DNA from: Sacculina carcini
Lineage: Eukaryota > Arthropoda > Thecostraca > Sacculinidae
Assembly (NCBI GenBank): GCA_916048095.2
Contig: OU696575.1
Location: 9,686,968 to 9,750,967, forward strand
DNA: 64,000 nucleotides
Reading direction: 5' to 3'
Under the pieces are notes generated by a model. It was not told the origin of the DNA. It did not search any database and saw nothing but the letters and a program-made list of their open reading frames with translations. The position numbers and the translations under genes are program-made. How positions within the stretch are numbered: position 1 is the first letter of the stretch; each line of letters starts with the position of its first letter. This document shows positions 54,781 through 64,000 of this stretch, piece after piece.

Positions 54781-55998
54781 AATTGTTATATATATCTCCC
54801 TGTTATTGTTTATGTAGCCGGTTATTGTTCTTATTCTATTTCGAAAAAACAACACTATAATTCATGCAAAACTATCTTAACTACAAAAAATAAACCAATA
54901 TCACCAGAATGTTTTCCTATGTTAAAGGTGTGGTGGTCAAGCCACATGTAAAGATGGCACAGATGAAGGTGGGTGTATTGCGGCACCGGACAAGAACAGC
55001 TCAATACCTGACGAATGACTGGCCTGGAATTCTCATGGATTAAATAACTTTCGGTCACGTGACGTGAAACGGTGCACACACGCACACATACACATTGACT
55101 CACACACAAACCTACACTATTATTCTCACACGCACAATCACACTGACACTTATGGCTACGAACAAACATACAAACGTTCATACACACAAGCCTCACACAC
55201 ATTCGCACAAACTGCCACACTGCTTACATACACTGCAAATACATGTACACACAGACACGCATACTCTACACTTGCTTACTCACATACACGAATACATTAC
55301 ACTTGCTTACACACATACACGCATACATTACACTTGCTTACACACAGACGTTACACTTGCATACACGCACATATACGCATACGCCACAGTCATTCCCCTG
55401 CCAGTTGCGGAGCAATCAAAATAATAACAACGCGGTTGAACTTGACAATGAAGTACAAGGCAATACATAGGCGTGATCGCAGGAACCTAGCGCTTACTGC
55501 ACACAATGACAAGCACACAAAATAACGTGCATTCACATGTGTAAATGTGTCACAGCACTTGACGAATTGAACTCATCATTGCCACGCTATAACAATGACA
55601 ACAAAGGTATAGATAGAGGATGTTTATTTTATCCAAGTGATACCGTTGTTAATGTTGTCTTGTTGTCTTATTTAACTGTTAAAAATGTTTTGAGTTTAGG
55701 GAATTTTCAACTGTAGGTAGACAACGAGGAATTGCCATGTCTCACGTGCTGCAACAACTCAGCGACCACTGTTTCACGTTTAATACATCACATTGTTCTG
55801 AAAAACACAACCTTGAATTAGTTTTAGAAAAAATTGTATGGGCCAGTGTCAGTTGAACCGGAATGCCAATTGAACACCCGCATTAAAACATAACAACGCG
55901 TATCGCCGTACGAGTCAATCACTAGAGCCGACGACGTCATACTTTCGTGAAACAGCCTGTATCTAGGTGGCGTTGGGCCTGTAGTCTAGGTGGCATTG
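54774..55998 (+). pseudogene. Second P-type copy, 3' end with complete terminus
   Basis: 54780-54895 matches 54112-54240 (YVAGYCS-coding region) and 55600-55855 matches 54270-54510 (C-terminal coding region). The element 3' untranslated part is shorter here. It ends with the full TIR (55855-55998). A CA-rich insert of about 700 bp (54900-55600) separates the halves. Confidence 0.8.
54900..55600. other. CA-rich insert of unknown origin
   Basis: Contains the CA/TACA microsatellite 55075-55380 and flanking unique DNA. Open frames on both strands are translations of the repeat. No ends recognised. Confidence 0.5.
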
Positions 55999-58580
55999 AC
56001 CCGGCATAATGCTCTCACTATGAAAATTCAAGACATAAAGACCAATATTGTGATTCGTCACGGCATTACGCCGAGGTTCACACCCGGCATAATGACATGC
56101 CGAGCACTGTATATATGTACATATATATCACAGTCAATCAGTTCAAGTAATTCACAATGGAGCGCTGGCGCATGGGCGGCAGTGAAATAGCAGGTTGTTG
56201 GTGCTTGCTGCTTGCTGCGGCATTGAAATGGCAGGCTGTTGCTGCTGCACCTGCGCCTCCATCATCTTAAATATGTGCGAGTCATTTTCTCTCTGAATTA
56301 TACTCGTGTTCTCATCCATAATTTGACGTGTCAGTTTGACATTGTGCTGTTCATGGTAATGTCTTGCGAAGGCTCCATCCTGCAGGTGGGCCGATATTCT
56401 TTTTGGCAGCGTCGTTATAGTGTAACCGATGGAGTGTGAATTACGGCGACCACAGTGACCAGTGTTGCATGCACTGCATTGTTATATGCATACACTACAT
56501 TGATATCTTGCAAGCTGCCGGTTCTAAGCATACAACTATTCTTCATCACCATGTTGCACGTCTTCTTGGAGTGGTAATAGATGACGACGAGACACTTTGA
56601 CATCATCATTGCATGCAACTACGTTTTTTCTAATTATTCACCGGATGGCCTTCTCATCATCCTTATAGGCTGTGGACATGAAGTTTTTATAATACAGCTT
56701 ACTCACTTCCTGTTTCTGTTCTTCTTTTCTCTTCCTAATATATCTATCCAGCTTATCATGAATCACTCGGTCTATATCAGCCTGATTATACCCATTGTTT
56801 ACCAGCAGCTGCCGCACTCTCTTGATTTCCGTGCTCGTTGAAGCCCAGCTTGAGCAATGGGATATCGCCCTTCTCACCAAAGCGTTCATGACACTAATTT
56901 TGTATATGTCAGGGCGTTCACTGGCAGCATTCATACAAATACCAAGTTTCGTTTGCTTCACATTAACACACGTAGCAAATGACGAGTCACTCATATCTAC
57001 AGATACATCTAAAAATGGATTATGCCATCTTTTTCTACAGTATAGTTACATCGTTTTCTAGAGTATAGTTTCTACATTCCTTTTCTCTTCTACAGTAAAA
57101 CTCAAATATGAGTTTAATTGGAGTTCATCCTTCAGACACAGTACCAATTCTTCCTTGGCACAGATGAATATATCGTCAATATACCTAGCGTATATATTTG
57201 GTTTGAGCTCAGGCTTTTTCGAGAAGATGTTCATATGCCCCATATATAAACTCTCAAACAATACACCAAGCGGATATCCCATTGCAACGACATCACATTG
57301 GACATACATCTTTCCATCCGAAGCGTAAAATGGCACTTGTTTGGTGCATGCACACAACAGCTGCCTGAGATATTTTTCTAGGATATCGAGTTTTTCTTTG
57401 TTTCTCGGATACAAGCGATTGCATATGCTGTCTTGTCTCCTCTACCGGAACGTTGGTGAATAGCGATTCAACATACATGGTGTACATTTGTTTGGAAGGG
57501 CGTGCAGCTTTTAGTATGTTTAGCAATTCCTCTGACGATTTCACAACGAAGCCATTAAGGATGTACGGAGATATTAACGTATTCAGTTCTTTTGTAAGCT
57601 TGTATGTAACTGATGGTGTCTGGCTTATGATTGGTCGAATAGGATACCCGTCTTTGTTCGTTTTTATGTTTCCATACGCACAGCCTAACTTATGATCCCC
57701 TTCAATGATATATAATTTTGTTTGACACACAGTATTGCTTTTCCGGATGAGTTTGTTAAAAAAAATTAATTCGGATGGATTTCGTGTTATCTTCTCAAAT
57801 TTGGGGATGTCACTGATAATGTTACTTGGGGATGGGATGTCACTGTAAATTTTTCTGCATAGTCTGTTTTGTTTAGTATGACATAGTATGATATTGTTTA
57901 GTAGTAAAGTTGGTGTTCTGTCCGCCCTTCGAATTACGATATCCTCATTATTTCTCAGCTCATCCGCTGCAGCCTGAAGATCACGTGAAATAATTGATAT
58001 GTTTGTATGTCCACGCATGACTTTTAACTCACGAATAAGTTCAGCTTGTAGATCAGCTTGTAGACATGTTGCTACCTTTCCCGTATTTTGCTGTGTGTAT
58101 GCCACTCAGCAACAATTCAAGTTCAATGCGTTTGTCTAAGGATTTCTTTTCACTCATCCGATGGAAATTAAGACCCAAATTGAGAACTTTTTTTTGTTTG
58201 TCTCTCAATTGGTGACTGCTGAGGTTAATGAACTGATCACGTTTCTTAGGAAAGTCAGCCATACCTCTATAAAGCGTAGATAGTTTTTTACCCGTCCTCA
58301 TCCACAATTCCGACATATGATTATCGTCAAGAGTCGATAGTGTTTCATCAATCTGGGTTCTCGTGTCTTCAGGGACGTTTGCATCCTTCCATTATTGGCG
58401 CAGCTCTTCCAGTTATTGCACAGTCTGCGCTAATATACTATCTCTTCTTTCTAATTCTTGTTTGATAAATTTCAGTCTTGCCGTTGGAGTAACTCGTCGG
58501 CTACTGGCCTTGCGAATGTATGTATATTTTGGTAATGGGTCGTTCAATATGCGTATTGATATATATATATATATATATAT

Positions 58581-59898
58581 ACAGGGTGATCCGAAAGGAA
58601 CTCTTCATTTTAAGATAACAATGATATATTTTTGAAGCGTAATTTCTCCATTTAATGAATATGAGAAGAAAATATATTGCATGGGGTTTTATTTTAAATT
58701 CAATATGGGCACCATCCACCAGCTTAACAAGTCGATCATGAACTGCATTAATTGATTTCACAAGAAAGTCTTGCGGGATTGAACTCATAACTTCACATGT
58801 TCTCTCTTCAAGTTCTTCCATATTTCTTGGTTTGGTAGAGTAGACTTGTTCTTTTAACCAGTCCCAAAGAAAAAAGTCAGGTGTTAAGTCAGGACTTCTG
58901 GCTGTCCATTCGTGTGAACCACGACGACCCATCCATTTTCCAGGAAATTGGGCATTTAGTCATTCACGAACAACAATAGCAAAGTGTGGAGGAGCTCCTT
59001 CTTGCATAAAAAATTAAATTTTCAATATTACTCCAGGCACTGATAATTGACCAAACTTCATCTCTCAGCATAGTGAGGTATCTTTCAGCATTCATGGTAT
59101 CATGAAGGATGAAGGGACCCAATATCCTATCCGAAGTCATTCCACACCATACTGTTATCTTTGGTCGATTCTGTATTTTTTCACTGGTAACACGAGGATC
59201 GTCTTCCGCCCAATAGTGGCAGTTATGACGATTTACACACCCACCCATGTGGAATACAGCTTCATCACTCCAGATAATATTTTTTAAGAGATCTGGCCAA
59301 TCTCTAATCCAAGCCAACATCCATCTCTCCAACCCCATACGAATGTCGCAGTTTTCGGCAGACAGTGCTTGGCAGTAGTGTGGCTTCCAAGCACGCCATT
59401 TAAGCTCATTTATGAGCACATTACGTACACAGCGAAAGGAAAGTCCACTTTCTCTTGCTGCTTGTCGAATTGACTTCTGCGGACTACGGCTTAACATTTA
59501 TTGAACAACTTGCACTACCATAGGCTCTCTCAATTTGGAAGGGCGGCCGCTTCTTTTAGCATCACTCACAGATCCTGTGGTCATGAGTTTTCCATGACAA
59601 TTCTTGGTCGTCTTTGGGTAAATTTGAGCATGTCTTCCATTAATGATTATCCATCATCTTTCAACTTCAACAATGGATCTCCAAACTTAATAACGTGCAG
59701 CCATCTGGGCACGTTCCTGTACAGTAAGACGTCCTGCCATTTTCGAAGGGCTTTGAAATTTCAAACAGATCTGAAAAGAAGAGGAAAGCATGAATTATAT
59801 TGTCAAACATTAAGTAACATACACAAAAATTGAGAAACATATTACTGAATTTGAATAAACTATAAGTATTTGAAAATTAGGAGTTATTTTCGGATCAC
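58581..59898 (-). mobile_element. mariner-type transposon within the Penelope-like element
   Basis: Ends CAGGGTGATCCGAAA (58582) and its inverse ending at about 59897. TA-rich flanks are compatible with a TA target. The transposase runs on the minus strand. Its insertion separates two parts of the Penelope-like element. Confidence 0.88.
58600..59745 (-). pseudogene. mariner transposase, decayed
   Basis: Frame 58964-59497: helix-turn-helix KSIRQAARESGLSFRCVRNVL, then NIIWSDEAVFHMGG with the first catalytic Asp, KITVWCGMTSDRILGPF. A shift leads to FMQEGAPPHFAIVVRE, where the second catalytic Asp (usually QDGAPPH) is Glu, then a stop, GKWMGRRGSHEWTARSPDLT with the third Asp about 36 residues on, and a C-terminal frame to 58501. 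N-terminal coding beyond 59497 is only partial. Inactive. Confidence 0.85.
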
Positions 59899-59905
59899 CC
59901 TGTGT

Positions 59906-60060
59906 ATATATGAAGAGAGAGAGAAGAAAACACAAATGACTGCCACTTTAGTCAAACGTTTCGGTATTGAGACCTTCACCAGTGACTATAGACAAGATCT
60001 CAAGACCGAAACGTTTGACTAAAGTGGCAGTCATTTGTGTTTTCTTCTCTCTTCATATAT
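59906..60060. repeat. Long inverted repeat, arms about 56 bp
   Basis: The arm ending GTCAAACGTTTCGGT (59965) is repeated inverted from ACCGAAACGTTTGAC (60005) outward to GAAGAGAG; the spacer is 39 bases and the arms differ mainly by two GA units. It lies at the head of the Penelope-like element. Confidence 0.93.
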
Positions 60061-60420
60061 ATTATTATTATTTTTGTGTTTTTATTTATTTTGTTTTTTT
60101 CCATGGTTTTTTGGGGGGTTCTTTATGTATGTATACACATACATATACATATATATTCTTTCTCAAACAAGCGAAATTTATATCGATTGCGCATTCGCAG
60201 TTGACAAGTTTTTTTCGCGTTGTGACGATATTTTTTGCGAGTTGTTGGTTTCTTTTACCAAGTCTTTTCAGCAATTGACCAATGTTTTATTGGCGTAACT
60301 TTTCGGAGTTCACTATCTACATTCTCACACACTGGTAGACAGTTTAATGGTGGTATTTATTTATCGAGACGTCTTTCGGCTAACATTAGCCATCTTCAGG
60401 AGTTAAACTAAGCAGAAATT

Positions 60421-60930
60421 CAAATTACAATACTAAGCTACAATACAAAACATGAAATCGTTAAACACGTGCTTAAATATACACGTGCTATAATATAATA
60501 TAATATACGTGCTAAATGTTAAACACGTGCTATAATATAAATTTCATCCGACATCAGCTAATGTCTAACAATTAAAACACAATACAATTATTACATTAAA
60601 GATATATATTGAATTGAATTGTATTTAAAATTCAAATATAAGCATATGCTTTTCATGTGCATGAAAAAAAACAAAAAACATGAAAAATATATATATATAT
60701 ATATATATAAAGAAACGCGCAAATACAATAAATATATCAATATACAATTTAATGGAAATATTTATTCAACATTGATAACACCAAGATAAATTTTTCCATT
60801 AGACACATACCCTACATATTATAACGTCGTGTAATACACACACGATGTTCTCATGCACACATGCATCTACACGGGCTCACAATATATCTACACATGCTCA
60901 CAATATATCTATACCATTTGCAATTTGATT
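60421..60930. other. AT-rich spacer with short direct repeats
   Basis: Local repeats of AACACGTGCT (60460-60540) and a TA run (60690-60710); no gene. Confidence 0.5.
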
Positions 60931-62090
60931 TGATCCAAATGAAATCTGATTTGATCCAAATGAAATCTGATTTGATCCAAATGAAATCTAATTTGATCCA
61001 AACGAAATCTGATTTGATCCAAATGATTGATAAAATTGAACCTTAATTGAAAATATAAAACGAATAATAACTAAATCTAAAAATTGGCTGTTGATTATCC
61101 AATAAATGCTTAGTATTTGTATATAATAATGTGTTTGTTCATAATTTCTTATATTTCATATTTGCATTTCACATTTCTGTTGACTACTTTTAAACATCAT
61201 AAGTTATGAGGGGAATTCTGAATTGAGTAATTAAAAGTGGGTAAAAATATTGAATATGATGTAATATGATAGAAAATAAAGTATAATACATGATGATGAT
61301 GATATCGTGGCATAGTTATGAAAACGTTTACACAACATGAAAACTCCCAATATTTCAGATGTGATATTGTGATGTAATTTGTTTATATGAATCTTTGTTA
61401 TATTATTTTTTGATGATATCAATGACTACTAAATAGTATTTAGTCCTTAATGTATATACAGACGACCCTCCAAATAACGGACTCGAACGGACCACGAAAT
61501 GATATACAGATACACAGTCCTGATGATGATACACAGTCCTGATTTTCACTCCTAAAGTATTCACAACATGTTTCCAGTCACTCTCATTGTGGTATGCTTC
61601 CGTGATTATTTCTTCTATGATTTTCACTGAATTTATTATACTTTATTATTAGTTTTGCGCTATTAACACTAGCGAACTGATGAGTCGTATAAAGTGTTAT
61701 TGTGAAATAAAGTATGGCCCCAGAAAATTTCTGCTCAATCGACAAAGTCGCCAAATATTTATATTTTAATACAAATACGCTTGTTTTGCGATATTTTTTA
61801 TATAAAAACTTTCATTTTTCATTTTCTTCGATTAAAGTTCATTTTTTTCCATATATTTCATTTGGATCAAATCAGATTTCATTTGGATCAAATCAGATTT
61901 CATTTGGATCAAATCAGATTTCATTTGGATCAAATTAAATTGCAAATGGTATACATAGTTTACACACACACACACAATGTAACCCTGCATACATACTATA
62001 TCCATACTCACACTATATCCACACGCAATATACTCATGCACACATGCTCGCAATATATCTACACAATTCGCTCATGTACACGTGAACACA
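60840..62090 (-). mobile_element. IS630-like transposon relic with inverted 21-bp repeat arrays
   Basis: Left array 60932-61026 (about 4.5 units, GATCCAAATGAAATCTG...) and right array 61857-61937 (about 4 units, inverted). Outside both lie CCATTTGCAATTTGATTTGA-type and CA-rich sequence in inverted order. Between them, 61403-61627 on the minus strand codes AYHNESDWKHVVNTLGVKIR, the helix-turn-helix of the IS630/Tc1-like family seen at 28395, 30688 and 32650. The rest of the gene is lost. Confidence 0.65.
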
Positions 62091-62149
62091 TCCGACGGCA
62101 ATATTAATCTGCCAATTATTACGATTAATAGACGGATCAAATGGACTTT

Positions 62150-63135
62150 ATACTTCTCTATCTTAGAGCCATGATGTAATATTTCTCTTGAATAAATGTA
62201 ATTTGAGTATCCTTTTTATTCTCTTGTCGATTCTTTTCCACATGCCTGCTCCTACATTGTGAAAACAAAATTGTCTGTAACGTGTTCTATTAGATGATAT
62301 CGAAAAAATTTCCGGATGTCGATTTTTGATCTGAAATAAACATTGAAGATTGCTTGGGAGTTTGATAAGCTTGTGAAAAGCTTTGTTGTGAAAAGCTTGA
62401 TAAGAGAAAACTGAGATGTTTAGGTCTCTTAGATTTTCGAGAGATAAAATTTTAAACTCCTTAAACATTGGTTTAGTGCTTTCATTTTGAGATTTATATT
62501 CAATTAATCTGATTGTTCTTTTTTGCAGCTTGAATAGTGCCTGAAGGTTAGATGAATATGTGGATCCCCAGGTTTCAATACAATAGCCCAGCTGGGATTT
62601 CACCAAACAATTATACAGTAGCAAGTATGTTTTTTGAGTAATCAGAGGTCTAATCTTTGTTAACATGAACGAAATTTTGGAGATCTTTGTTTCAAGCCAC
62701 TTGATATGTTTTTTCCATGAAATATTTTCCTCAAATATCACCCCAAGGAACTTTGTATGTGATACTCTTTTTATTTGCCTATTTCTAATTTTAATGTCGA
62801 AATATTTTGATTGTCGCTTACCAAGCACAATATAACTTGTTTTATCAATATTTAATAACAATTTGTTCATATCAAGCCACCAACTTAGTTTCTCTAGTTC
62901 ACTATTCATTATATTCTCCAAGTCCCCAACATTTTTACCTGCAAAAAACAAATTCGTGTCATCAGCAAACAGAACTAATTTACTTTGTTTCAAATAGTCA
63001 AATAAATCATTGATGAATAAAAGAAACAGTTTGGGACCCAGCACTGAGCCTTGTGGTACTCCACACTGTACGTTCCCTGGTTCAGAAAAATAATTATAAA
63101 AAACGGTTTGTGTCCTTGTGTGAGAAAAAGTGATA
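62150..63135 (-). mobile_element. LINE 3' fragment inserted in another LINE
   Basis: Minus strand. An open frame from about 63130 to 62163 codes the end of an RT: NVQCGVPQGSVLGPKLFLLF, LVLFADDTNLFFAGKNVGDL, TKFLGVIFEENISWKKHIKW and the C-terminal part. Related to the LINE at 43250-47420 but clearly distinct. 5'-truncated; its start interrupts the upstream LINE. Confidence 0.8.
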
Positions 63136-63998
63136 ATGATAATGTGAATAAAGTGATATGATCATATGCCAGTATTAAGTGAAGACGTGCCACACGATAA
63201 TCACTGTGTGCATCTTCAGACTGTGATCTACGCCAAATTTTTTCTTTTTTTCTTTTCAAGCGCTTTGCCCGCAGTACCTCCTTGTTGAACCAGGGAGCTG
63301 ATGGTCTGTCAAAAATTGTTCTGTGGACTTGAGGACACTGTGAGTTGTATTCATGCTTCACGACCTCATTGAACTTGCCTAAAAGACAAGTTGAGCACTG
63401 ATACATGGACATTACATGCACACAATTTGTATAGAGCATTTGGTCTAGACTGTTTATTGTATTAAAAATTAACGCCGCAGGGTCCAGGCTGTCCATTTTT
63501 CTGCAAAGCACCGTTCGTACACTATTGGATCCACTATGGACAGGTAAGTAAAATCAACTATTTTATGAACAGGTGATATTCGATGAATATTATCAACCGA
63601 GACATTAATGATACAATTTGATTTATTTCCCGAAATAATAAGATCCAGAATGTGACCGGCTTTTGACGTCGGTTCTAACACATGATTAGAAAGATCTTGA
63701 CTATTTAGGACATTTTTGAACTCATTTGCATAATAGTTGTTAGCATCATCAAACCAAATATTAAAATCTCCACATATCACATTGTGATATGAAACCATGT
63801 CTAAAGACTCTATATACATCCTGAATTCTTCTAAAAACAAGCTTAGTTTGAGATTTGGCGGACGATACACCACAGTAATAATAATTTTAGTATTCCCCAT
63901 TTCTAAAGCACACTGCATGTGCTCAAAACTTTGTCTATTAGCGGAACTCAACTGCCTCACTTTAGAGCATTTATTGGATACAAAGATACCCACTCCAC
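63135..63998 (-). pseudogene. L2/CR1-type LINE endonuclease fragment
   Basis: Minus strand, continuing past the window edge. Codes IIITVVYRPPNLKLSLFLEE, NVICGDFNIWFDDANNYY, TSKAGHILDLIISGNKSN and, after a shift near 63490, PSAPWFNKEVLRAKRLKRKK. This is the APE endonuclease and the linker before the RT of an L2/CR1-type ORF2. The RT part expected next is replaced by the fragment at 62150-63135. Confidence 0.8.
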
Positions 63999-64000
63999 CC

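Larger units (their letters stand above)
37066..56005 (+). mobile_element. P-superfamily transposon, about 18.9 kb, with nested insertions
   Basis: Left end at 37073 (CAACGCCACCTAGA), right end at 55998 (inverted, TCTAGGTGGCATTG). Both ends continue inward with TTTCACGAAAGTATGACGTC, CGATACGCGTTGTTAT and CATTCCGG, giving imperfect TIRs of about 150 bp. Flanks ACTCGGC (37066-37072) and ACCCGGC (55999-56005) differ at one base, fitting a 7-bp TSD. Each end shows the terminal motif twice in tandem. Inside are a THAP/P-type transposase gene (plus strand) and later insertions: L2-like LINE, second LINE, SINE, piggyBac remnant and hAT. Near 54.78 kb the 3' part of the element is duplicated, so the right end belongs to a second, fused copy. 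Confidence 0.75.
56120..60420 (-). mobile_element. Penelope-like element with GIY-YIG endonuclease, broken
   Basis: Minus strand. Parts in element order: leader and N-terminal basic region (about 60.15-60.35 kb and 58.05-58.56 kb, MSELWMRTGKKLSTLYRGM), RT (57.06-58.1 kb; SIISRDLQAAADELR, ESLFTNVPVEETRQ, KPNIYARYIDDIFICAKEE), post-RT region (56.64-57.0 kb; LLVNNGYNQADIDRV) and a C-terminal GIY-YIG-type endonuclease (about 56.26-56.48 kb; SIGYTITTLPKRISAHLQDG). YIDD and this endonuclease are diagnostic of Penelope-like elements. Broken in several places and split by the mariner at 58581-59898. Long inverted repeats and hammerhead-like motifs lie near its head. Confidence 0.85.

Noticed and set aside
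55046-55525. Frames of 75-153 codons rich in His and Thr
   Set aside because: CA-repeat translations in a CA-rich insert.
60932-61937. CRISPR-like array of 21-bp repeats
   Set aside because: Units are contiguous without spacers, inverted at the two sites, and the genome is eukaryotic.

Overview
The window is eukaryotic and comes from a repeat-packed part of an invertebrate genome. The evidence is the large number of mobile elements of animal type: non-LTR retrotransposons with APE endonucleases, a Penelope-like element, Ty3/Gypsy and BEL/Pao relics, and pogo, hAT, MULE, Merlin, piggyBac, mariner/Tc1, IS630-like and P-superfamily DNA transposons, plus tRNA-headed SINEs. The Gypsy gag style, the primer-site phrase TTGGTGACCCCG and the mix of families point weakly to an arthropod; the species cannot be named. 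I found no confident host gene. Three reading frames could be something other than an ordinary transposon: 2-1387, 26633-27310 and 31542-31790.

Layout. 1-1.4 kb: a GC-rich open frame of about 462 codons running off the left edge, unrecognised. 2.0-6.2 kb: TATA-bearing LTR-like piece followed by a broken Gypsy fossil (minus strand). 6.87-20.63 kb: one nested block, a pogo-type transposon (HTH exon, intron, DDE exon, duplicated 3' end) holding a hAT element with 8-bp target duplications (10044-13062), which itself holds a tRNA-Val-headed SINE (12110-12444), and a complete I-clade-like LINE (14162-20518). 20.8-26.3 kb: two tandem MULE copies, the first split by a 5'-truncated LINE. 26.4-37.0 kb: CpG-rich segment, several decayed IS630-like transposases, LINE scraps, a 41-bp miniature palindromic element, a deleted Merlin element, a BEL/Pao LTR and a Tc1 scrap.

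37.07-56.0 kb: a second nest. P-superfamily terminal inverted repeats at 37073 and 55998, flanked by near-identical 7-bp target duplications, bracket about 18.9 kb that holds an L2-like LINE (37.5-42.15 kb) whose two ORFs share a frame and are divided by a single UGA-CUA, an apparently intact second LINE (43.3-47.4 kb), a SINE, a piggyBac remnant, and a THAP/P-type transposase split by a hAT element (51063-53365). 56.1-60.4 kb: Penelope-like element with a GIY-YIG endonuclease, split by a mariner. 60.8-62.1 kb: a transposon relic with inverted arrays of a 21-bp repeat. 62.1-64.0 kb: two LINE remnants joined.

The genes do not form a pathway; each set serves its own element. What the window gives is a readable insertion history: target-site duplications and interrupted reading frames order most insertions. 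The likeliest recently active elements are the three LINEs at 14.2-20.5, 37.5-42.1 and 43.3-47.4 kb, whose ORFs are long and uninterrupted.
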